A DNA stretch of 64,000 nucleotides from Ancylobacter novellus DSM 506 (GTDB lineage Bacteria; Pseudomonadota; Alphaproteobacteria; Rhizobiales; Xanthobacteraceae), in contig NC_014217.1 of assembly GCF_000092925.1 (NCBI RefSeq), positions 1,302,001 through 1,366,000 on the forward strand, read 5' to 3'. Positions 44,053-54,195 of the stretch are shown here, one piece after another. A program made the translations under genes and the position numbers. The stretch's first letter is position 1, and each line of letters opens with the position of its first letter. The notes beneath the pieces were generated by a model. That model was not told the DNA's origin and ran no database searches. It was given only the letters and a program-made list of their open reading frames with translations.

Positions 44053-46234
44053 CTAGACCTCCGGCCCCGGGAGGTTGAGTAGCGTTGGTGCTACCTCAAC
44101 CCTGTTTCGGCCGTTCGCCTTGGCCTGGTAAAGGGCTCGATCCGCCCGCGCGATCAGGTCCGCCGTGACCTCTCCGGGCGCAAATTGCGCAACCCCGAAG
44201 CTGCACGTCACCTCTCCGACCTCGTCGATGCGGTGGTTCGCGATCGCTTGGCGGAGCTTCTCGGCGACGTGACGGGCCTCCTCCGCGTTGGCGTCGGGAA
44301 GCACAACGAGGAACTCCTCTCCGCCCCAGCGCACCAGATGATCGGTGGCGCGCAGCGACCCCGCCGCCACCCGGGAAAGAGCGACGAGTACCTTGTCCCC
44401 GGTCGCGTGGCCGAAGCTGTCGTTGATCCGCTTGAAGCGGTCGATGTCGAACATCGCGACGGAGAGTGCGTTCCCGGTGCGATCGGTCCGCGCCATCTCC
44501 CGCGGCAGGACGTCCTTGAGGCGCAGCCTGTTGTACAGCCCCGTCAGGGGATCCGTGACGGCCTTGATGCTCATGTCGTGCGCGAGGCCTTGAAGCTTCG
44601 ACTGGGTCTCCCTTTGGGCACGCCTCGTGCATCCATCGCTCCTTTCCCAGCAGGTACATCAGCGCGACGATCGCAGTCAGCAGGGTGATGACGATGCCGA
44701 CGAAGCGCGTCGCGAAGATTTGCCGCGTGGGCTTGAGAATGATGAGGGACCAATCGGTCCCCGCGATGAACCGCCTGCGGACATAGTCCCGCGATCCCTC
44801 GAAGTTCACCCAGGCGGCGTCCTCCATCTCGGCGCTGCCTATCGGCTTGAGGTCGAGTGCGGCAAGGCTCGCCCGTTCGGCCAGCGTCGCCGGGTTGAGC
44901 GGCCAAAGGGTGCGGTTCACGGCCTCGGAGACGTTCGACATCATCACGACGCCATGCGGGTCGACGAAGAAGTAGGGCCTGTTCAAACCCGCCAGGTCAC
45001 CCGCGAACCCCTCGATGGAGACCACGAGCGCTACGGCGCCGACGGCGCGGCCCTCTCCGCCGAGGACCGGTTGCCGCGTGAAATGGACGATCATGTTCGT
45101 GGCGGCATCGAAGAGAAAACCGGCGGAAGGTTCGACAGCCCTGTCATCGTGTGCTGCGCCCACGAATTCGCTTGCGGGTCGGTGCGCAAGGGGACCCGCC
45201 GATGCCACGGTGGCGCCGCCTTCGTTCAGGAGATATCCCGCCTGCGCACGGCCAACCTCGACATATACTGCCAGTATCTCATTGGCCTGGGCGAGCAGCT
45301 GTCCCTCGGCTTGCTCCGGTGCCTCCCTGATGATCGGGCTTGCCGCGAGAACCTTGACCAGGGCGCCGGCGACATCGATCTCCCCGGCGAGACGGCTCGC
45401 GAGCAGATCGATGTCGATGGCGGCTTCGATCTCCACGTTCCGGCGATAGACGACGCCGAGCCGCTCGGTCAGCAGCCATCCCAGCAGCAGGATCGCGAAC
45501 ATGATGCCGGAAGCCCATAGGAACTGCCTGCGCAGGTAGGCCGTGAAGCTCTCCGACGAGACTTCGGAGGCGAGGTGCTGACCCCACAGCGCCCAGACCG
45601 ATAGTGCGATCCAGCAGGCAAGCAGGCCGCGAATGAGCTGGATCGGAGTTCCAGTAAGGTCCGCGAAGGCTTGGTAGTTCACGACGCTCGCGGGCCAGAA
45701 GGGGGCCTCGGGCACGATCACGCCGGTGGCGAGGCCATAAAGCGTGAAGGCGAGCGCCGCCGCCCGGGCATGGAACCCGCCGGTCCCGGAGAGGCGCTCA
45801 GTGAGGCGAACCAGCGCCCAGCTGGCCGCAAGCGATCCGAACAGGCCCAGCGTGTAACGGGAGGCGACGCCAGCCTCCGTCAGTCCGGCCAGGTAGCCCG
45901 TGACGACGACCAGTCCGATGACGGGAAGATAGACCCAGCGCCTCGGAGCCAAGCCTCCCAACTGGAGCCTGCCGAACTCGGCCAGGAAGACGAAGGAGGC
46001 CGTCATCACGCCGATCCGAACGGCGGCATAGGTCGGCCTGTCGCCGAGGATGAGCGCGCCGAGATCGAGCCATTCGCCAACGCCGTGGATCAGTCCGAAG
46101 GCTGCCAGCATCGTCCACGGGAGCTCGTCCGGGCGGCGCCGGGAAATCGCCCAGGACGTGGCCCCCAACAATAGGAAGGCCAATCCGTAGAAGAAGAAGA
46201 TGAAATCGAGCTGGTCGTTCAGAAAGGCGGCCAT
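44053..46234 (-). pseudogene. membrane sensor diguanylate cyclase split by a one-base frameshift
   Basis: The 5' part (46234 to about 44630) encodes about eight N-terminal membrane helices, a periplasmic Cache-like sensor (residues ~240-500) and a last helix ending at KERWMHE. A complete GGDEF domain follows in another frame (44574 to 44053). It has DPLTGLYNR, FDIDRFKRIND and the active motif GGEEF. The frames join cleanly if one G is removed at about 44623-44624, giving HERAQRETQSKLQGLAHDMSIK. As sequenced, the protein would lose its GGDEF domain. ATG 46234 is chosen as start, 17 bp after the EAL gene. Confidence 0.75.
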
Positions 46235-46250
46235 GGCTGTCTTGGTCGTC

Positions 46251-48332
46251 CTAATCGGCAGGAGCGGGCAGGGGTCGGCCTCCGGCCAGGAGGCGGGCCA
46301 ACCGATCGGCCGGCATCGGGCGCGCGAAATGGAAGCCTTGGGCAAAGCGACAGCCCTTTTCGACGAGCAGCCGCGCCATCCACTCCTCCTCGACGCCCTC
46401 GGCCACGACATCGATGCCGAGTCCGGATGCCAGGCCGATCATGGCGTCCACGATCCGGCCGTCGAGCTCGCCTCGCATCCCCTGCACGAAGGATCGGTCG
46501 ATCTTCAGCCGGTCGAAGGCCAGTGTCCTAAGCTGGGAGAAGCTCGAATAGCCCATGCCGAAATCGTCGATGACCAGAGAGGCGCCCAATTCTCGAAGCG
46601 TGTTTAGGGCGTTCATGGCCGCGCCCTCATAGTTGAGCAGGGCGTCCTCGGTCACCTCGACCTCGAGCCGATGGGGATCGAAGTCCTCTTCCTGCAGCAG
46701 GCTCAGGAGACGCGGCGGGAGCGTTCCCTCGTTGAGCTGGGACGCGGAGAAGTTGACGCCCAGGTGGATGTCCCGGGGCCAGTCACGGGCGGACCGGAAG
46801 GCCTGGCGCATGAGCGAGAGCGTCAACTCGTTCATCAAGCCAAGCCGCTCGACCACGGGTATGAATTCCCCGGGGCCGACGATCTCCCCGCCCTCCCGGG
46901 GCCAGCGCGCAAGCATCTCGACGCCGAAGATAACGCCCGTTGCCGTCTCCACGACCGGCTGAAACCAGGGGACCATCGCTTCCCCCGCCACGGCCGCCTT
47001 GACGTCGGCCTCCATGGCGGCTTCGAGCCGAAGCTCCCGGTCCATCCTCGCTTCGAAGAGTATCGTGCGTGCGCCCTCCGCGCCGCGGCTCAGCGCGAGC
47101 TCGGCGAGCCGGACAAGCTCGCTGGCGGAGCGTGCGTCCGCAGGGTGGGTGGATATGCCGATGCGGGTTCGCAGTTCCAAGGTTGCGGGACCGACGACGA
47201 TCGGCCGATCGAGAGCCTCCAACAGCCTCCCGGCGAGGCGCTTCGCCCCCGCCGTGGATCTGCTCGACCCCACCGTGAAAACGCCGAACAGACCCCCTTC
47301 CAGGCGCGCCGTGACTTCCTGCGGCGCTTCCGCCTTCAGACGTCTCGCGATCTCCCGCACCATCTCGTCCCTGACCGCGGCGCCGTGCAGCTCCGCGACC
47401 GATCTCAGGCCGTCCACGGCCATGACCAGCAGGTATGTCGACGCGTTCTGACCGCCCCGAGCAAGGGCGGAGCCGAGCAGCGAAGTGAACGTGGCTCTGT
47501 TCGGCAGGCCGGTGACCAGGTCATGACCGGCGACATGCTCGCGTTCGAGTTCGGCCTTCTCCCGCGCCTTTTCGGACAGCGAAAGGGAAAGGAGGCTGTC
47601 GCGGAAGGCCACGCAGGCGCGGGCGAGATCGCCGATCTCGTCCCTGCGATCCTGGAAGCCGATGCGAACATCCCGATCGCCCCGCGAGAGACCTTCCAGC
47701 GCACGGCCCAGCTCATCAAGGGGGCCGATAATGTGCCTGTTGAAGCGCCGACCTGCCTCGAGCGCCACTGCCAGAAACGCGAGAACGCTCAAAACAAGCA
47801 GCAGTCCCGCGAAGTCGACGGCTTCATCGACGTGGTTCGCATGAACATAAGCCTGCTCGTGGAGGAAGGCCGAGAGCTCGGTGAGGGCTTTGTCGGCTGC
47901 CGCGTAAAGCGCGGTTGCCTCGCCTCCGCCTCCCTGCGGAGAACCGGTGCTCGCCGTGGCCGCGCTCGCCGACGCGACGAAGGCGCGGACCGCGGTCTCC
48001 ACCCGGACGCGAGCGGCGGGAACGACCGTCGCCGGAGGCACGGCCTCCAACTCCCGGAGCAGCCCCTCGATCGTCTCGGCCCGCTTTGCTTCAGCATCCT
48101 CGATCGACGCCCCAGCGTGCTCGGTTCTTGCCGAAACGGCCCGATCCATATCAAGGGCGCGGACCTGATCGCCGATGCCCGAGACGATGCGGATGGCAGG
48201 TATCCAGTTATATTCGACGTCTTCCGCTTCCGTGTCGATTTCGTAAAGCACTGCTCCCGCGAGGGAAGACAACAGCACGACGGCCAACAGGAACAGCAGT
48301 ACCGCCCTGCGCACCCGCCTCTGCATCGTCAT
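46251..48332 (-). CDS. cyclic di-GMP phosphodiesterase with degenerate GGDEF and intact EAL
   Basis: A ~693-residue protein with an N-terminal membrane helix, a helical extracytoplasmic region, a second helix and HAMP, then GGDEF and EAL domains. The GGDEF site reads EGGLFG, so cyclase activity is unlikely. The EAL domain keeps its key residues as EML, NFSASQL, EVTEDALL, DDFGMGYSS, KIDRSF, AEGVE and QGFHFARP. A phosphodiesterase is predicted. The start at 48332 removes an implausible 79-residue upstream extension. It is cotranscribed with the broken cyclase downstream, an opposing pair. Confidence 0.85.
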   Translation of the reverse strand: MTMQRRVRRAVLLFLLAVVLLSSLAGAVLYEIDTEAEDVEYNWIPAIRIVSGIGDQVRALDMDRAVSARTEHAGASIEDAEAKRAETIEGLLRELEAVPPATVVPAARVRVETAVRAFVASASAATASTGSPQGGGGEATALYAAADKALTELSAFLHEQAYVHANHVDEAVDFAGLLLVLSVLAFLAVALEAGRRFNRHIIGPLDELGRALEGLSRGDRDVRIGFQDRRDEIGDLARACVAFRDSLLSLSLSEKAREKAELEREHVAGHDLVTGLPNRATFTSLLGSALARGGQNASTYLLVMAVDGLRSVAELHGAAVRDEMVREIARRLKAEAPQEVTARLEGGLFGVFTVGSSRSTAGAKRLAGRLLEALDRPIVVGPATLELRTRIGISTHPADARSASELVRLAELALSRGAEGARTILFEARMDRELRLEAAMEADVKAAVAGEAMVPWFQPVVETATGVIFGVEMLARWPREGGEIVGPGEFIPVVERLGLMNELTLSLMRQAFRSARDWPRDIHLGVNFSASQLNEGTLPPRLLSLLQEEDFDPHRLEVEVTEDALLNYEGAAMNALNTLRELGASLVIDDFGMGYSSFSQLRTLAFDRLKIDRSFVQGMRGELDGRIVDAMIGLASGLGIDVVAEGVEEEWMARLLVEKGCRFAQGFHFARPMPADRLARLLAGGRPLPAPAD

Positions 48333-48501
48333 TGAGACACCTTCCCCGCGTCGGCACTCACTCTCGCCATCATCACCTAACGGTGGGGAAGTGGCCATCC
48401 CATCGGTGACACCACGGATGCCATCGGTTGCGAGCGACGCGCCAGGGCCAGATTTAGCCCGCAGGGCGCGCGGCCAAAGTGGTCGCCGCGCTGCTTGATT
48501 G

Positions 48502-49284
48502 CTATCCCCGAGGCAACTCCGCGACATACACCGGATAAGAGGCCTGGGCTTCGGCCGATCGTTGGACATCCAGCTCGATGATGGACAGCGGACGTTCCGG
48601 GGACGTGGTCGCGATCAGGCACCCGCCGGGAGCAAAGGCAAATCCTTGCCCGCCGAAGGTCGGGCCGTTTGCGCTCGCCCGTCCCGCCCGGTTCGAGCTG
48701 ACTACGAAGGCACCGCTCGCGAGAGCGGCCATCGCCCCAGCGATCTGCCACGATCGTTGGTCCGTGCCCGTTGCGCGCGGCACCGCAATCAGGCTCGCTC
48801 CGGCGCGGCCATATGCGCGGGCATGTTCGTTGAACATCAGTTCGGTGCACAGCAGCACCCCGGCCGTAAGTCCGCCCATGGTGGCAGTCTCGAAGCCCGA
48901 GGAATCCCCTCCATACCACTCGGTCTCGTGCCAACCGGCCTCGGCGGGGAAATACTGCTTCCTGTGAACGGCACGTACCCGGCCTTGCTCGATGACGATG
49001 GCTTCGTTGGCGAGGCGATCCCCTTCCCAGACGGGACGCGAGGACACGATGGTCGCAATGCCGAGCCCGAGCAGCGCCTCCGCGCCGCGCTGATGAACCT
49101 CGACGCTCACCGCGGCAGCGGCGGCATCGAAGATCGGCGCGGATGCGATCCACTCGCCGAAGGGCAGTTCGTTGGTCACCAGCACGTCGGGCCGCGCCTC
49201 GTCCAAATCGCTGGCGATCCGGTCCCACGCCGCGCCCTCTGGAAGCAGCCCGTCCGGCCATTCCACAAACCCGATACGCGTCAT
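48502..49284 (-). CDS. carbon-nitrogen hydrolase (nitrilase superfamily)
   Basis: A 260-residue enzyme with the nitrilase triad: Glu39 (TNELPFGEW), Lys109 (HRKQYFP) and Cys146 (GVLLCTELMF). The family hydrolyses amides, nitriles or carbamoyl groups. The start at 49284 gives a normal family N-terminus (MTRIGFVEW) with GGGA upstream. It lies 58 bp after the SDR gene and appears to be the last gene of a redox/hydrolase cluster transcribed away from an AraC regulator. The substrate is unknown. Confidence 0.8.
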   Translation of the reverse strand: MTRIGFVEWPDGLLPEGAAWDRIASDLDEARPDVLVTNELPFGEWIASAPIFDAAAAAVSVEVHQRGAEALLGLGIATIVSSRPVWEGDRLANEAIVIEQGRVRAVHRKQYFPAEAGWHETEWYGGDSSGFETATMGGLTAGVLLCTELMFNEHARAYGRAGASLIAVPRATGTDQRSWQIAGAMAALASGAFVVSSNRAGRASANGPTFGGQGFAFAPGGCLIATTSPERPLSIIELDVQRSAEAQASYPVYVAELPRG

Positions 49285-49342
49285 TCCTGAGTTCCCATTG
49301 CCGATTGATGAGGCAGCGGCCGGGCAGCCGAGCGACCCGTCG

Positions 49343-50173
49343 TCACGCGAAGGACGTGGCGTGCGCCAGGTCCTTCCAGGCCTCGTACTCGGCCCGGCGC
49401 GCATCCAGTGCGGAAGTGATCCCGGCCCAGGCGTCCGCGCCCACAATGAGGCGGCGCGGCATCTCGCCGGTCTCCGCCAGCCGGACGAGGATGTCGGCGA
49501 TGCGATCAGGATCGCTGGGAGCCAGCGTGCCATCCCTGTCGTTCTCGAGAAGGTCGATGATCGCGTGGGCGGTTTCGCGATAGGCGTCGATTGGCGGGCT
49601 GCGCAGGTTGCGTTCGACGATGCCCGTGCGGATGCCTCCGGGCTCGACGGCCAACACCTTGATGCCGAGCGGTGCGACCTCCTGCGCCAGGGCCTCGGTG
49701 AGCCCTTCGACGGCGAACTTGGTGGCGCTGTAATAGCCGAGCGAGGGCATGGCGACGACGCCGTTGAAGGACGACACGTTGATGATCGTGCCCGCTCCCC
49801 GACGGCGCATGCCCGGAAGGGCGGCACGGATGGTGTGCGCCAGGCCGAACACGTTCGTTTCGAAGAGAGTACGGATCTTGGTATCCTCGCCTTCCTCGAC
49901 GGCGGCGAGATAACCCAGCGCCGCGTTGTTCACGAGCACGTCGATGCCGTTCCAGCTCTCGGCGGCGGCGACGGCCGCCTCGATCTGATCCGGCACGGTC
50001 AGATCCATGGAGAGGGCGAGTACTCGCTCGCCTCCGGCCTCGGCCAGTCTTGAGAGACGTGCGCTGTCTCTTGCGGTGGCGGCCACGCGGTGGCCCGCGC
50101 GCAGCGCCGCCTTCGCGATGGCGGCGCCGAGACCGCTGGAGGCGCCGGTGATGAACCAGGTTTGACGGGACAT
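49343..50173 (-). CDS. short-chain dehydrogenase/reductase
   Basis: A 276-residue classical SDR. The cofactor motif TGASSGLG is at residues 10-17, NNAALG follows, the catalytic Ser is in NVSSFNG and YSATK gives Tyr and Lys. The sequence resembles SDRs annotated as ketoreductases of broad substrate range. It lies in the cluster with a zinc-type oxidoreductase and an NTF2-like protein. Confidence 0.88.
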   Translation of the reverse strand: MSRQTWFITGASSGLGAAIAKAALRAGHRVAATARDSARLSRLAEAGGERVLALSMDLTVPDQIEAAVAAAESWNGIDVLVNNAALGYLAAVEEGEDTKIRTLFETNVFGLAHTIRAALPGMRRRGAGTIINVSSFNGVVAMPSLGYYSATKFAVEGLTEALAQEVAPLGIKVLAVEPGGIRTGIVERNLRSPPIDAYRETAHAIIDLLENDRDGTLAPSDPDRIADILVRLAETGEMPRRLIVGADAWAGITSALDARRAEYEAWKDLAHATSFA

Positions 50174-50270
50174 GACATTCTTCCTTGTGCGCGACTGCGC
50201 GGAGTGATCCGGTCTCGTTCTCCGACAGCGCTTTGATGTTCGTGGAGGCGGCGGCGGGCGGTGAGCATGT

Positions 50271-50724
50271 TCACTCGACGATCATCGACTTGGGTTCGAG
50301 GAACGACTCCAGCCCGAAAAGCCCGAATTCGCGGCCGAGGCCCGATTGCTTGACACCCCCGAATGGGGCCAGGAGATCAGGTCGGATCGTATTCACCAAG
50401 ATACTTCCGGCGTGTAGCCGGTCGGCGAGACGCAGGGCTCGTTCGCGCTCGCGGGAGAAAACATAAGCTTGAAGGCCGTAGGGATAGTCGTTCGCCAGGT
50501 TCGCCGCTTCCGCATCCGTTTCATATGAGATGAGCACCAGGACCGGGCCGAAGATCTCTTCGCGCGCGATATCCATTTCGTTGTGCACGTCGGCAAAAAC
50601 GGTCATCGCGTCCATGAACGATGACCGCCGCACCTTCGGCGGCAAGCATCTTTGCGATTGCCTCCCCAAGGCCGCCGGTCGAGCCGGTCACCAGAGCCCG
50701 CTTCCCGTGAAGTTGCAGATCCAT
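50271..50724 (-). pseudogene. deletion scar: SDR 5' end joined to aldehyde dehydrogenase 3' end
   Basis: From 50724, with its own AGGAAGAG ribosome site, the first ~40 codons encode a typical SDR N-terminus ([18 protein letters not shown]...VIVHGRD). The frame then fails. From about 50605 to 50271 another frame encodes the last ~110 residues of an aldehyde dehydrogenase ([16 protein letters not shown]...PFGGVKQSGLGRE). A deletion has fused two unrelated genes out of frame. A 9-bp inverted repeat CGGTCATCG/CGATGACCG spans the junction (50600-50627). Neither product is functional. Confidence 0.75.
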
Positions 50725-50776
50725 GTCTCTCTTCCTGTTAGCCCGGCCTTTAGGGGGACGACGGGCTTGGATGTCC

Positions 50777-51823
50777 TCATGAGAGCGTCACGTTTAAGAC
50801 GACCCGGCCGAGCGTCTCGCCCGCCTCCAGGGCATCATGCGCGGCCCCCACGCCTTCGAACGGAACGACCCGGTCGACGCGAGGCCGAAGCTCGCCGCGA
50901 TCGACCATTTCCGCCACGCGCGTGAGGATTTCCGCCGCGCGCAGGCGCCGCGCGTGATCGCGAGCGATCTGCGGCTGGCCGATGTTCACGAAACGGATGT
51001 CGAGATTGTTCCACTCTGCGGCGGCGTTGGTCCCCGACGGCCATGCCGAGACGACGGTGTTCACCAGCGTCCCGAAGGGCGCCACATGATCGAAGCTGCG
51101 CGCGAAGTTCTCGTGACCGACGAAGTCGAAGACGGTGTCGGCGCCTTCCTTGCCGGTCCAGCCACGGAGGGCGGCGAGCACATCCTCAGTGCGATAATTG
51201 ATGGCGAGTTCGGCCCCGAGCGAGCGGACGAACTCCGCCTTGGCCTCGCTCGAGACCGTCGCCGCGATACGCGCGCCCAACTTGCGCAGATACTGGATGG
51301 CGATGTGCCCGAGGCCGCCGGCGCCGCCATGGACCAGGACGAAGTCACCCGGTCGGACGCTGGCCTTGTCGAACACGGCTTCCCACGCGGTCAGCGCGAC
51401 GGTCGGCAGCGCGGCGGCGTCGACGAAGCCGAGGCTCGCGGGCATGCGAGCCGCGTAATGGCCGTTCAGCACCTTGTAGTCGGCATAGCTGCCGAAATTA
51501 CCCGCATAACCGCCGTCGACATACCAGACCTTGTCGCCCGGCTTGAGGTGCGTGATGCCCGCGCCGACCGCCTCGACCACGCCGGTGCCGTCGATCCCGA
51601 GGATCGTGAAGGCGCCGCTCGGCCCGTCGCCATAGACCGCGCCGTTCTTGCGGTTCTGCCAATCGGCGGGATTGATGCCCGCCGCCTTCACGCGAACGAG
51701 GATGTCGGTATCGGCCGTGAAGCTCGGGCGCGCGATCTCGCGCAGCTCGAGCACTTCCGGCCCTCCGGCGCGCGCCATGACGAGCGCCCGCATCGTCGTG
51801 GCGGGAAGAGGGGTTGCCGTCAT
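50777..51823 (-). CDS. zinc-independent MDR alcohol dehydrogenase/quinone oxidoreductase
   Basis: A 348-residue medium-chain dehydrogenase/reductase. It has the GroES-like N-half ([26 protein letters not shown]) and the NADPH-binding [23 protein letters not shown]. The zinc ligands of classical alcohol dehydrogenases are absent, so a quinone or enone reductase is likely. It lies 9 bp after the NTF2-like gene in a unit divergent from the AraC regulator. Confidence 0.88.
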   Translation of the reverse strand: MTATPLPATTMRALVMARAGGPEVLELREIARPSFTADTDILVRVKAAGINPADWQNRKNGAVYGDGPSGAFTILGIDGTGVVEAVGAGITHLKPGDKVWYVDGGYAGNFGSYADYKVLNGHYAARMPASLGFVDAAALPTVALTAWEAVFDKASVRPGDFVLVHGGAGGLGHIAIQYLRKLGARIAATVSSEAKAEFVRSLGAELAINYRTEDVLAALRGWTGKEGADTVFDFVGHENFARSFDHVAPFGTLVNTVVSAWPSGTNAAAEWNNLDIRFVNIGQPQIARDHARRLRAAEILTRVAEMVDRGELRPRVDRVVPFEGVGAAHDALEAGETLGRVVLNVTLS

Positions 51824-51832
51824 CGCCGCCTC

Positions 51833-52270
51833 CTACTTCTCGGTGAATTCGAGGATGGTGCGGCGAAGCTCGAGACGCGCGATGCGCCAACCGTCGGGGC
51901 CGCGGCGCCAGAGCTCATGGTAGTGGCCGTAGCCATGCATGCGCCCCGGTCCCACCGAACCCGGGCGGAAGATGATCATGTCCTCCATCGACCAGATCGC
52001 GGAAATCTCGTCCTCGGAAACCCGATCGATCTCGTCGTTGTGCATCTGATGGATGGACTGTCCGCCTTCCAGCCCGACCCGCGCGGCTTCCACGAAGCTG
52101 TCGCGGTCGTCATGGGAGACGATGATGTTTCCCGCCGGGTCGAACATGCGCACCCGCACGTTCGGCTCGAAGAGCGCGGCGAACCCATCCCAATCCTTGG
52201 TGTCGAGGAAGCGGGCGTAGCGTGCCTTGGCGCGCCGAACCTGCTCGATGTCGTCTCTGGTCGCATCCAT
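51833..52270 (-). CDS. NTF2-like (SnoaL-type) protein
   Basis: A 145-residue alpha+beta barrel protein of the NTF2/SnoaL superfamily (DIEQVRRAKARYARFLDTKDWDGFAALF...YGHYHELWRRGPDGWRIARLEL). Members act as small-molecule isomerases or binding proteins. AAGGAG precedes the ATG at 52270 by about 8 nt. It is the first gene of the minus-strand redox cluster, 101 bp from the divergent AraC gene. Confidence 0.82.
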   Translation of the reverse strand: MDATRDDIEQVRRAKARYARFLDTKDWDGFAALFEPNVRVRMFDPAGNIIVSHDDRDSFVEAARVGLEGGQSIHQMHNDEIDRVSEDEISAIWSMEDMIIFRPGSVGPGRMHGYGHYHELWRRGPDGWRIARLELRRTILEFTEK

Positions 52271-52371
52271 TGCTGGTCTCCTTCTGCGACACATATTGCT
52301 CCGATGCAGTGGAACGAATAGATATCGATGCGCCAGAGTTATTGCTCTATCGTCCAGAACAGGTGCCGGAC

Positions 52372-53301
52372 ATGGACCCGTTGACGGAAATCTTCACGCA
52401 GATGCGCATCCGCAAGGCGAGCTTCACCCGGCTCGACGCGACGGCGCCCTGGGGCTTCGTGTCCAAGGGCGAGCAGGCCGTGAAGTTCGTGCTGGTGGTG
52501 CGAGGCTCGGGAATCCTCACGGCGGGGAGGAATTTCGATCCCATTCCGCTGCGCAGCGGCGACGTCTTCATCATGCTCGACGACGTGCCCTATCGCCTGT
52601 TCGATCATGATGGCTCGCAGATGATCGACTGCGTCGACGTCGAGAAGCTGCGCGTCGGTCACCGCATCGAGCTCGGCGGGGGTGGTGCGCTCACCACCTT
52701 CGTCAGCGGCGCCTTCGAGATCGATGCGCTCGACGCGCAGCCGCTCCTCGATGTCCTGCCGAAGCTGCTTCACCTGAAGCTGGACCAGAACCGATCGCTG
52801 GCCTTCCAGTCGGTTCTCGAGCTGCTCGCTGCCGAGACGGAGGCGCCCGGGCTCGGCTCGGAGGCCGTCACGAGCCGCTTGTTCGAGCTGTTGTTCGTGC
52901 ACGCCATCCGCGCACTCGCATCGCATCCGGAGGGGCCCACGCATGGCTGGCTGGGGGCGGTCGCCGACCGCAACCTGGCGCACGCGATCAAGGCGATTCA
53001 TGCGGAGCCGGCGCGTGACTGGACCGTTGAAACTCTGGCGCGACAGGCGGGAATGTCGCGCTCGGCCTTTGCCGCCCGGTTCAAGGCGGTCGTCGGTCGG
53101 ACGCCGCTCGACTACCTGACCCATTGGCGCATCTACCGTGCAACGAGGATGATCCGGAAGCGGGGCGCGGCCCTCGCCGAGGTCTCGCGCAGCGTTGGCT
53201 ACGAGTCGTTGGCGGCGTTCAATCGCGCCTTCAAGAAGGAGACCGGCCGGACACCGGGTGCCTTCCGGAAGGAAGCGGTACGAGAAGCGGCGTTCGCATG
53301 A
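52372..53301 (+). CDS. AraC-family transcriptional regulator
   Basis: A 309-residue regulator with a cupin-like N-terminal domain (KFVLVVRGSGILTAG, PLRSGDVFIMLDDVPYRLFDHDG) and a C-terminal AraC double HTH (TVETLARQAGMSRSAFAARFKAVVGRTPLDYLTHWRI...EVSRSVGYESLAAFNRAFKKETGRTP). ATG 52372 is the best start in a frame that stays open upstream. It is divergent from the redox cluster and probably its activator. The inducer is unknown. Confidence 0.88.
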   Translation: MDPLTEIFTQMRIRKASFTRLDATAPWGFVSKGEQAVKFVLVVRGSGILTAGRNFDPIPLRSGDVFIMLDDVPYRLFDHDGSQMIDCVDVEKLRVGHRIELGGGGALTTFVSGAFEIDALDAQPLLDVLPKLLHLKLDQNRSLAFQSVLELLAAETEAPGLGSEAVTSRLFELLFVHAIRALASHPEGPTHGWLGAVADRNLAHAIKAIHAEPARDWTVETLARQAGMSRSAFAARFKAVVGRTPLDYLTHWRIYRATRMIRKRGAALAEVSRSVGYESLAAFNRAFKKETGRTPGAFRKEAVREAAFA

Positions 53302-53347
53302 GCGCGCGCAACTAGTCGCGAGGTCGTCGGCTCTTGCGGCGCGGTCG

Positions 53348-53698
53348 TCAGGGATCGATCGCTGACCCATCCGACCCGTATTTAAGAACCTCGACCTTCT
53401 CCATGGTCACGAGGCCCCCGTCGAGCAGGCCCTGCAGTGTCGGGAGAAAGGCCCTGATCTTCGTCTCGGCGTCGACGATCTCGACGATCACCGGCAGGTC
53501 CTCGGACAGGCGAAGAAGCTTCATGGTGTGCAGCACGCTCGACCTTCCGAAGCCCATGCCGCCTCGCCATGCGGTTGCCCCGGCGAGTCCTGCCTCGCGC
53601 GCCTTCAGCACGATGGCCTCATAGAGCGGTCGATCCTCGGCGCGATCGTCCTCGCCAATGAATATCCGAAGCAGCATGGCTTGCGTCGGCACCTGCAT
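53348..53698 (-). CDS. DUF190 family protein
   Basis: A 116-residue P-II-like small protein (MLLRIFIGEDDRAEDRPLYEAIVLKAREAGLAGATAWRG...LPVIVEIVDAETKI), characteristic of DUF190. This family is often encoded next to crcB fluoride channels, as here. It may regulate the channel, by analogy with P-II and AmtB; no direct function is known to me. It starts 12 bp after the second crcB stop. Confidence 0.85.
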   Translation of the reverse strand: MQVPTQAMLLRIFIGEDDRAEDRPLYEAIVLKAREAGLAGATAWRGGMGFGRSSVLHTMKLLRLSEDLPVIVEIVDAETKIRAFLPTLQGLLDGGLVTMEKVEVLKYGSDGSAIDP

Positions 53699-53709
53699 GA
53701 TTAGGTCCC

Positions 53710-54186
53710 TCACATGCGGTTGAAGCGCATCGCGAGCGTGGCACCCAGCCACACCGCGAGCAGCCAGGTGACGATGGAGACGGAGACATAGGCCGCCGCC
53801 AGGTGGGCGTCGCCGCTCCTGATGAACATGAGCGTCTCCAGGCTGAAGGTGGAGAACGTCGTGAAGCCTCCGCAGAAACCCGTCATGACGAACTGGCGCA
53901 GGCGCGTGGAGGCCATTATGCGCCCGCCCGGACCGGTAAGGGCGGCAAAGTAGCCGATGACGAAGGAGCCGACGACGTTGACGAACAGCGTGCCGACCGG
54001 AAAGGCGTCGCCCAGGTAGGCCACCGCCACGATCGCGACAAGTGCCCGCGCCACCGATCCGAGAACGGCCCCGGCGCTGACCGCCAGATACAACTCGGCC
54101 GTCGCGCCCATGGCAACCGAAGGGACAAGCCTCCGCGTAGCCGAGGGATGACCTGGGCTCTCTCGCGTCGGAGCGGGATTATCCAT
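53710..54186 (-). CDS. crcB: CrcB/Fluc fluoride channel subunit, complete Phe box
   Basis: A four-helix Fluc protein of 158 residues with the first ~27 extra; ATG 54111 is an alternative start giving a standard length. It has GTLFVNVVGSF with the pore asparagine and the Phe-box segment GFCGGFTTFSTFSLET. Fluc channels are dual-topology dimers that let fluoride leave the cytoplasm. It lies 9 bp after another crcB, so a heterodimer is possible. Confidence 0.88.
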   Translation of the reverse strand: MDNPAPTRESPGHPSATRRLVPSVAMGATAELYLAVSAGAVLGSVARALVAIVAVAYLGDAFPVGTLFVNVVGSFVIGYFAALTGPGGRIMASTRLRQFVMTGFCGGFTTFSTFSLETLMFIRSGDAHLAAAYVSVSIVTWLLAVWLGATLAMRFNRM

Positions 54187-54195
54187 GGCGCGCGC

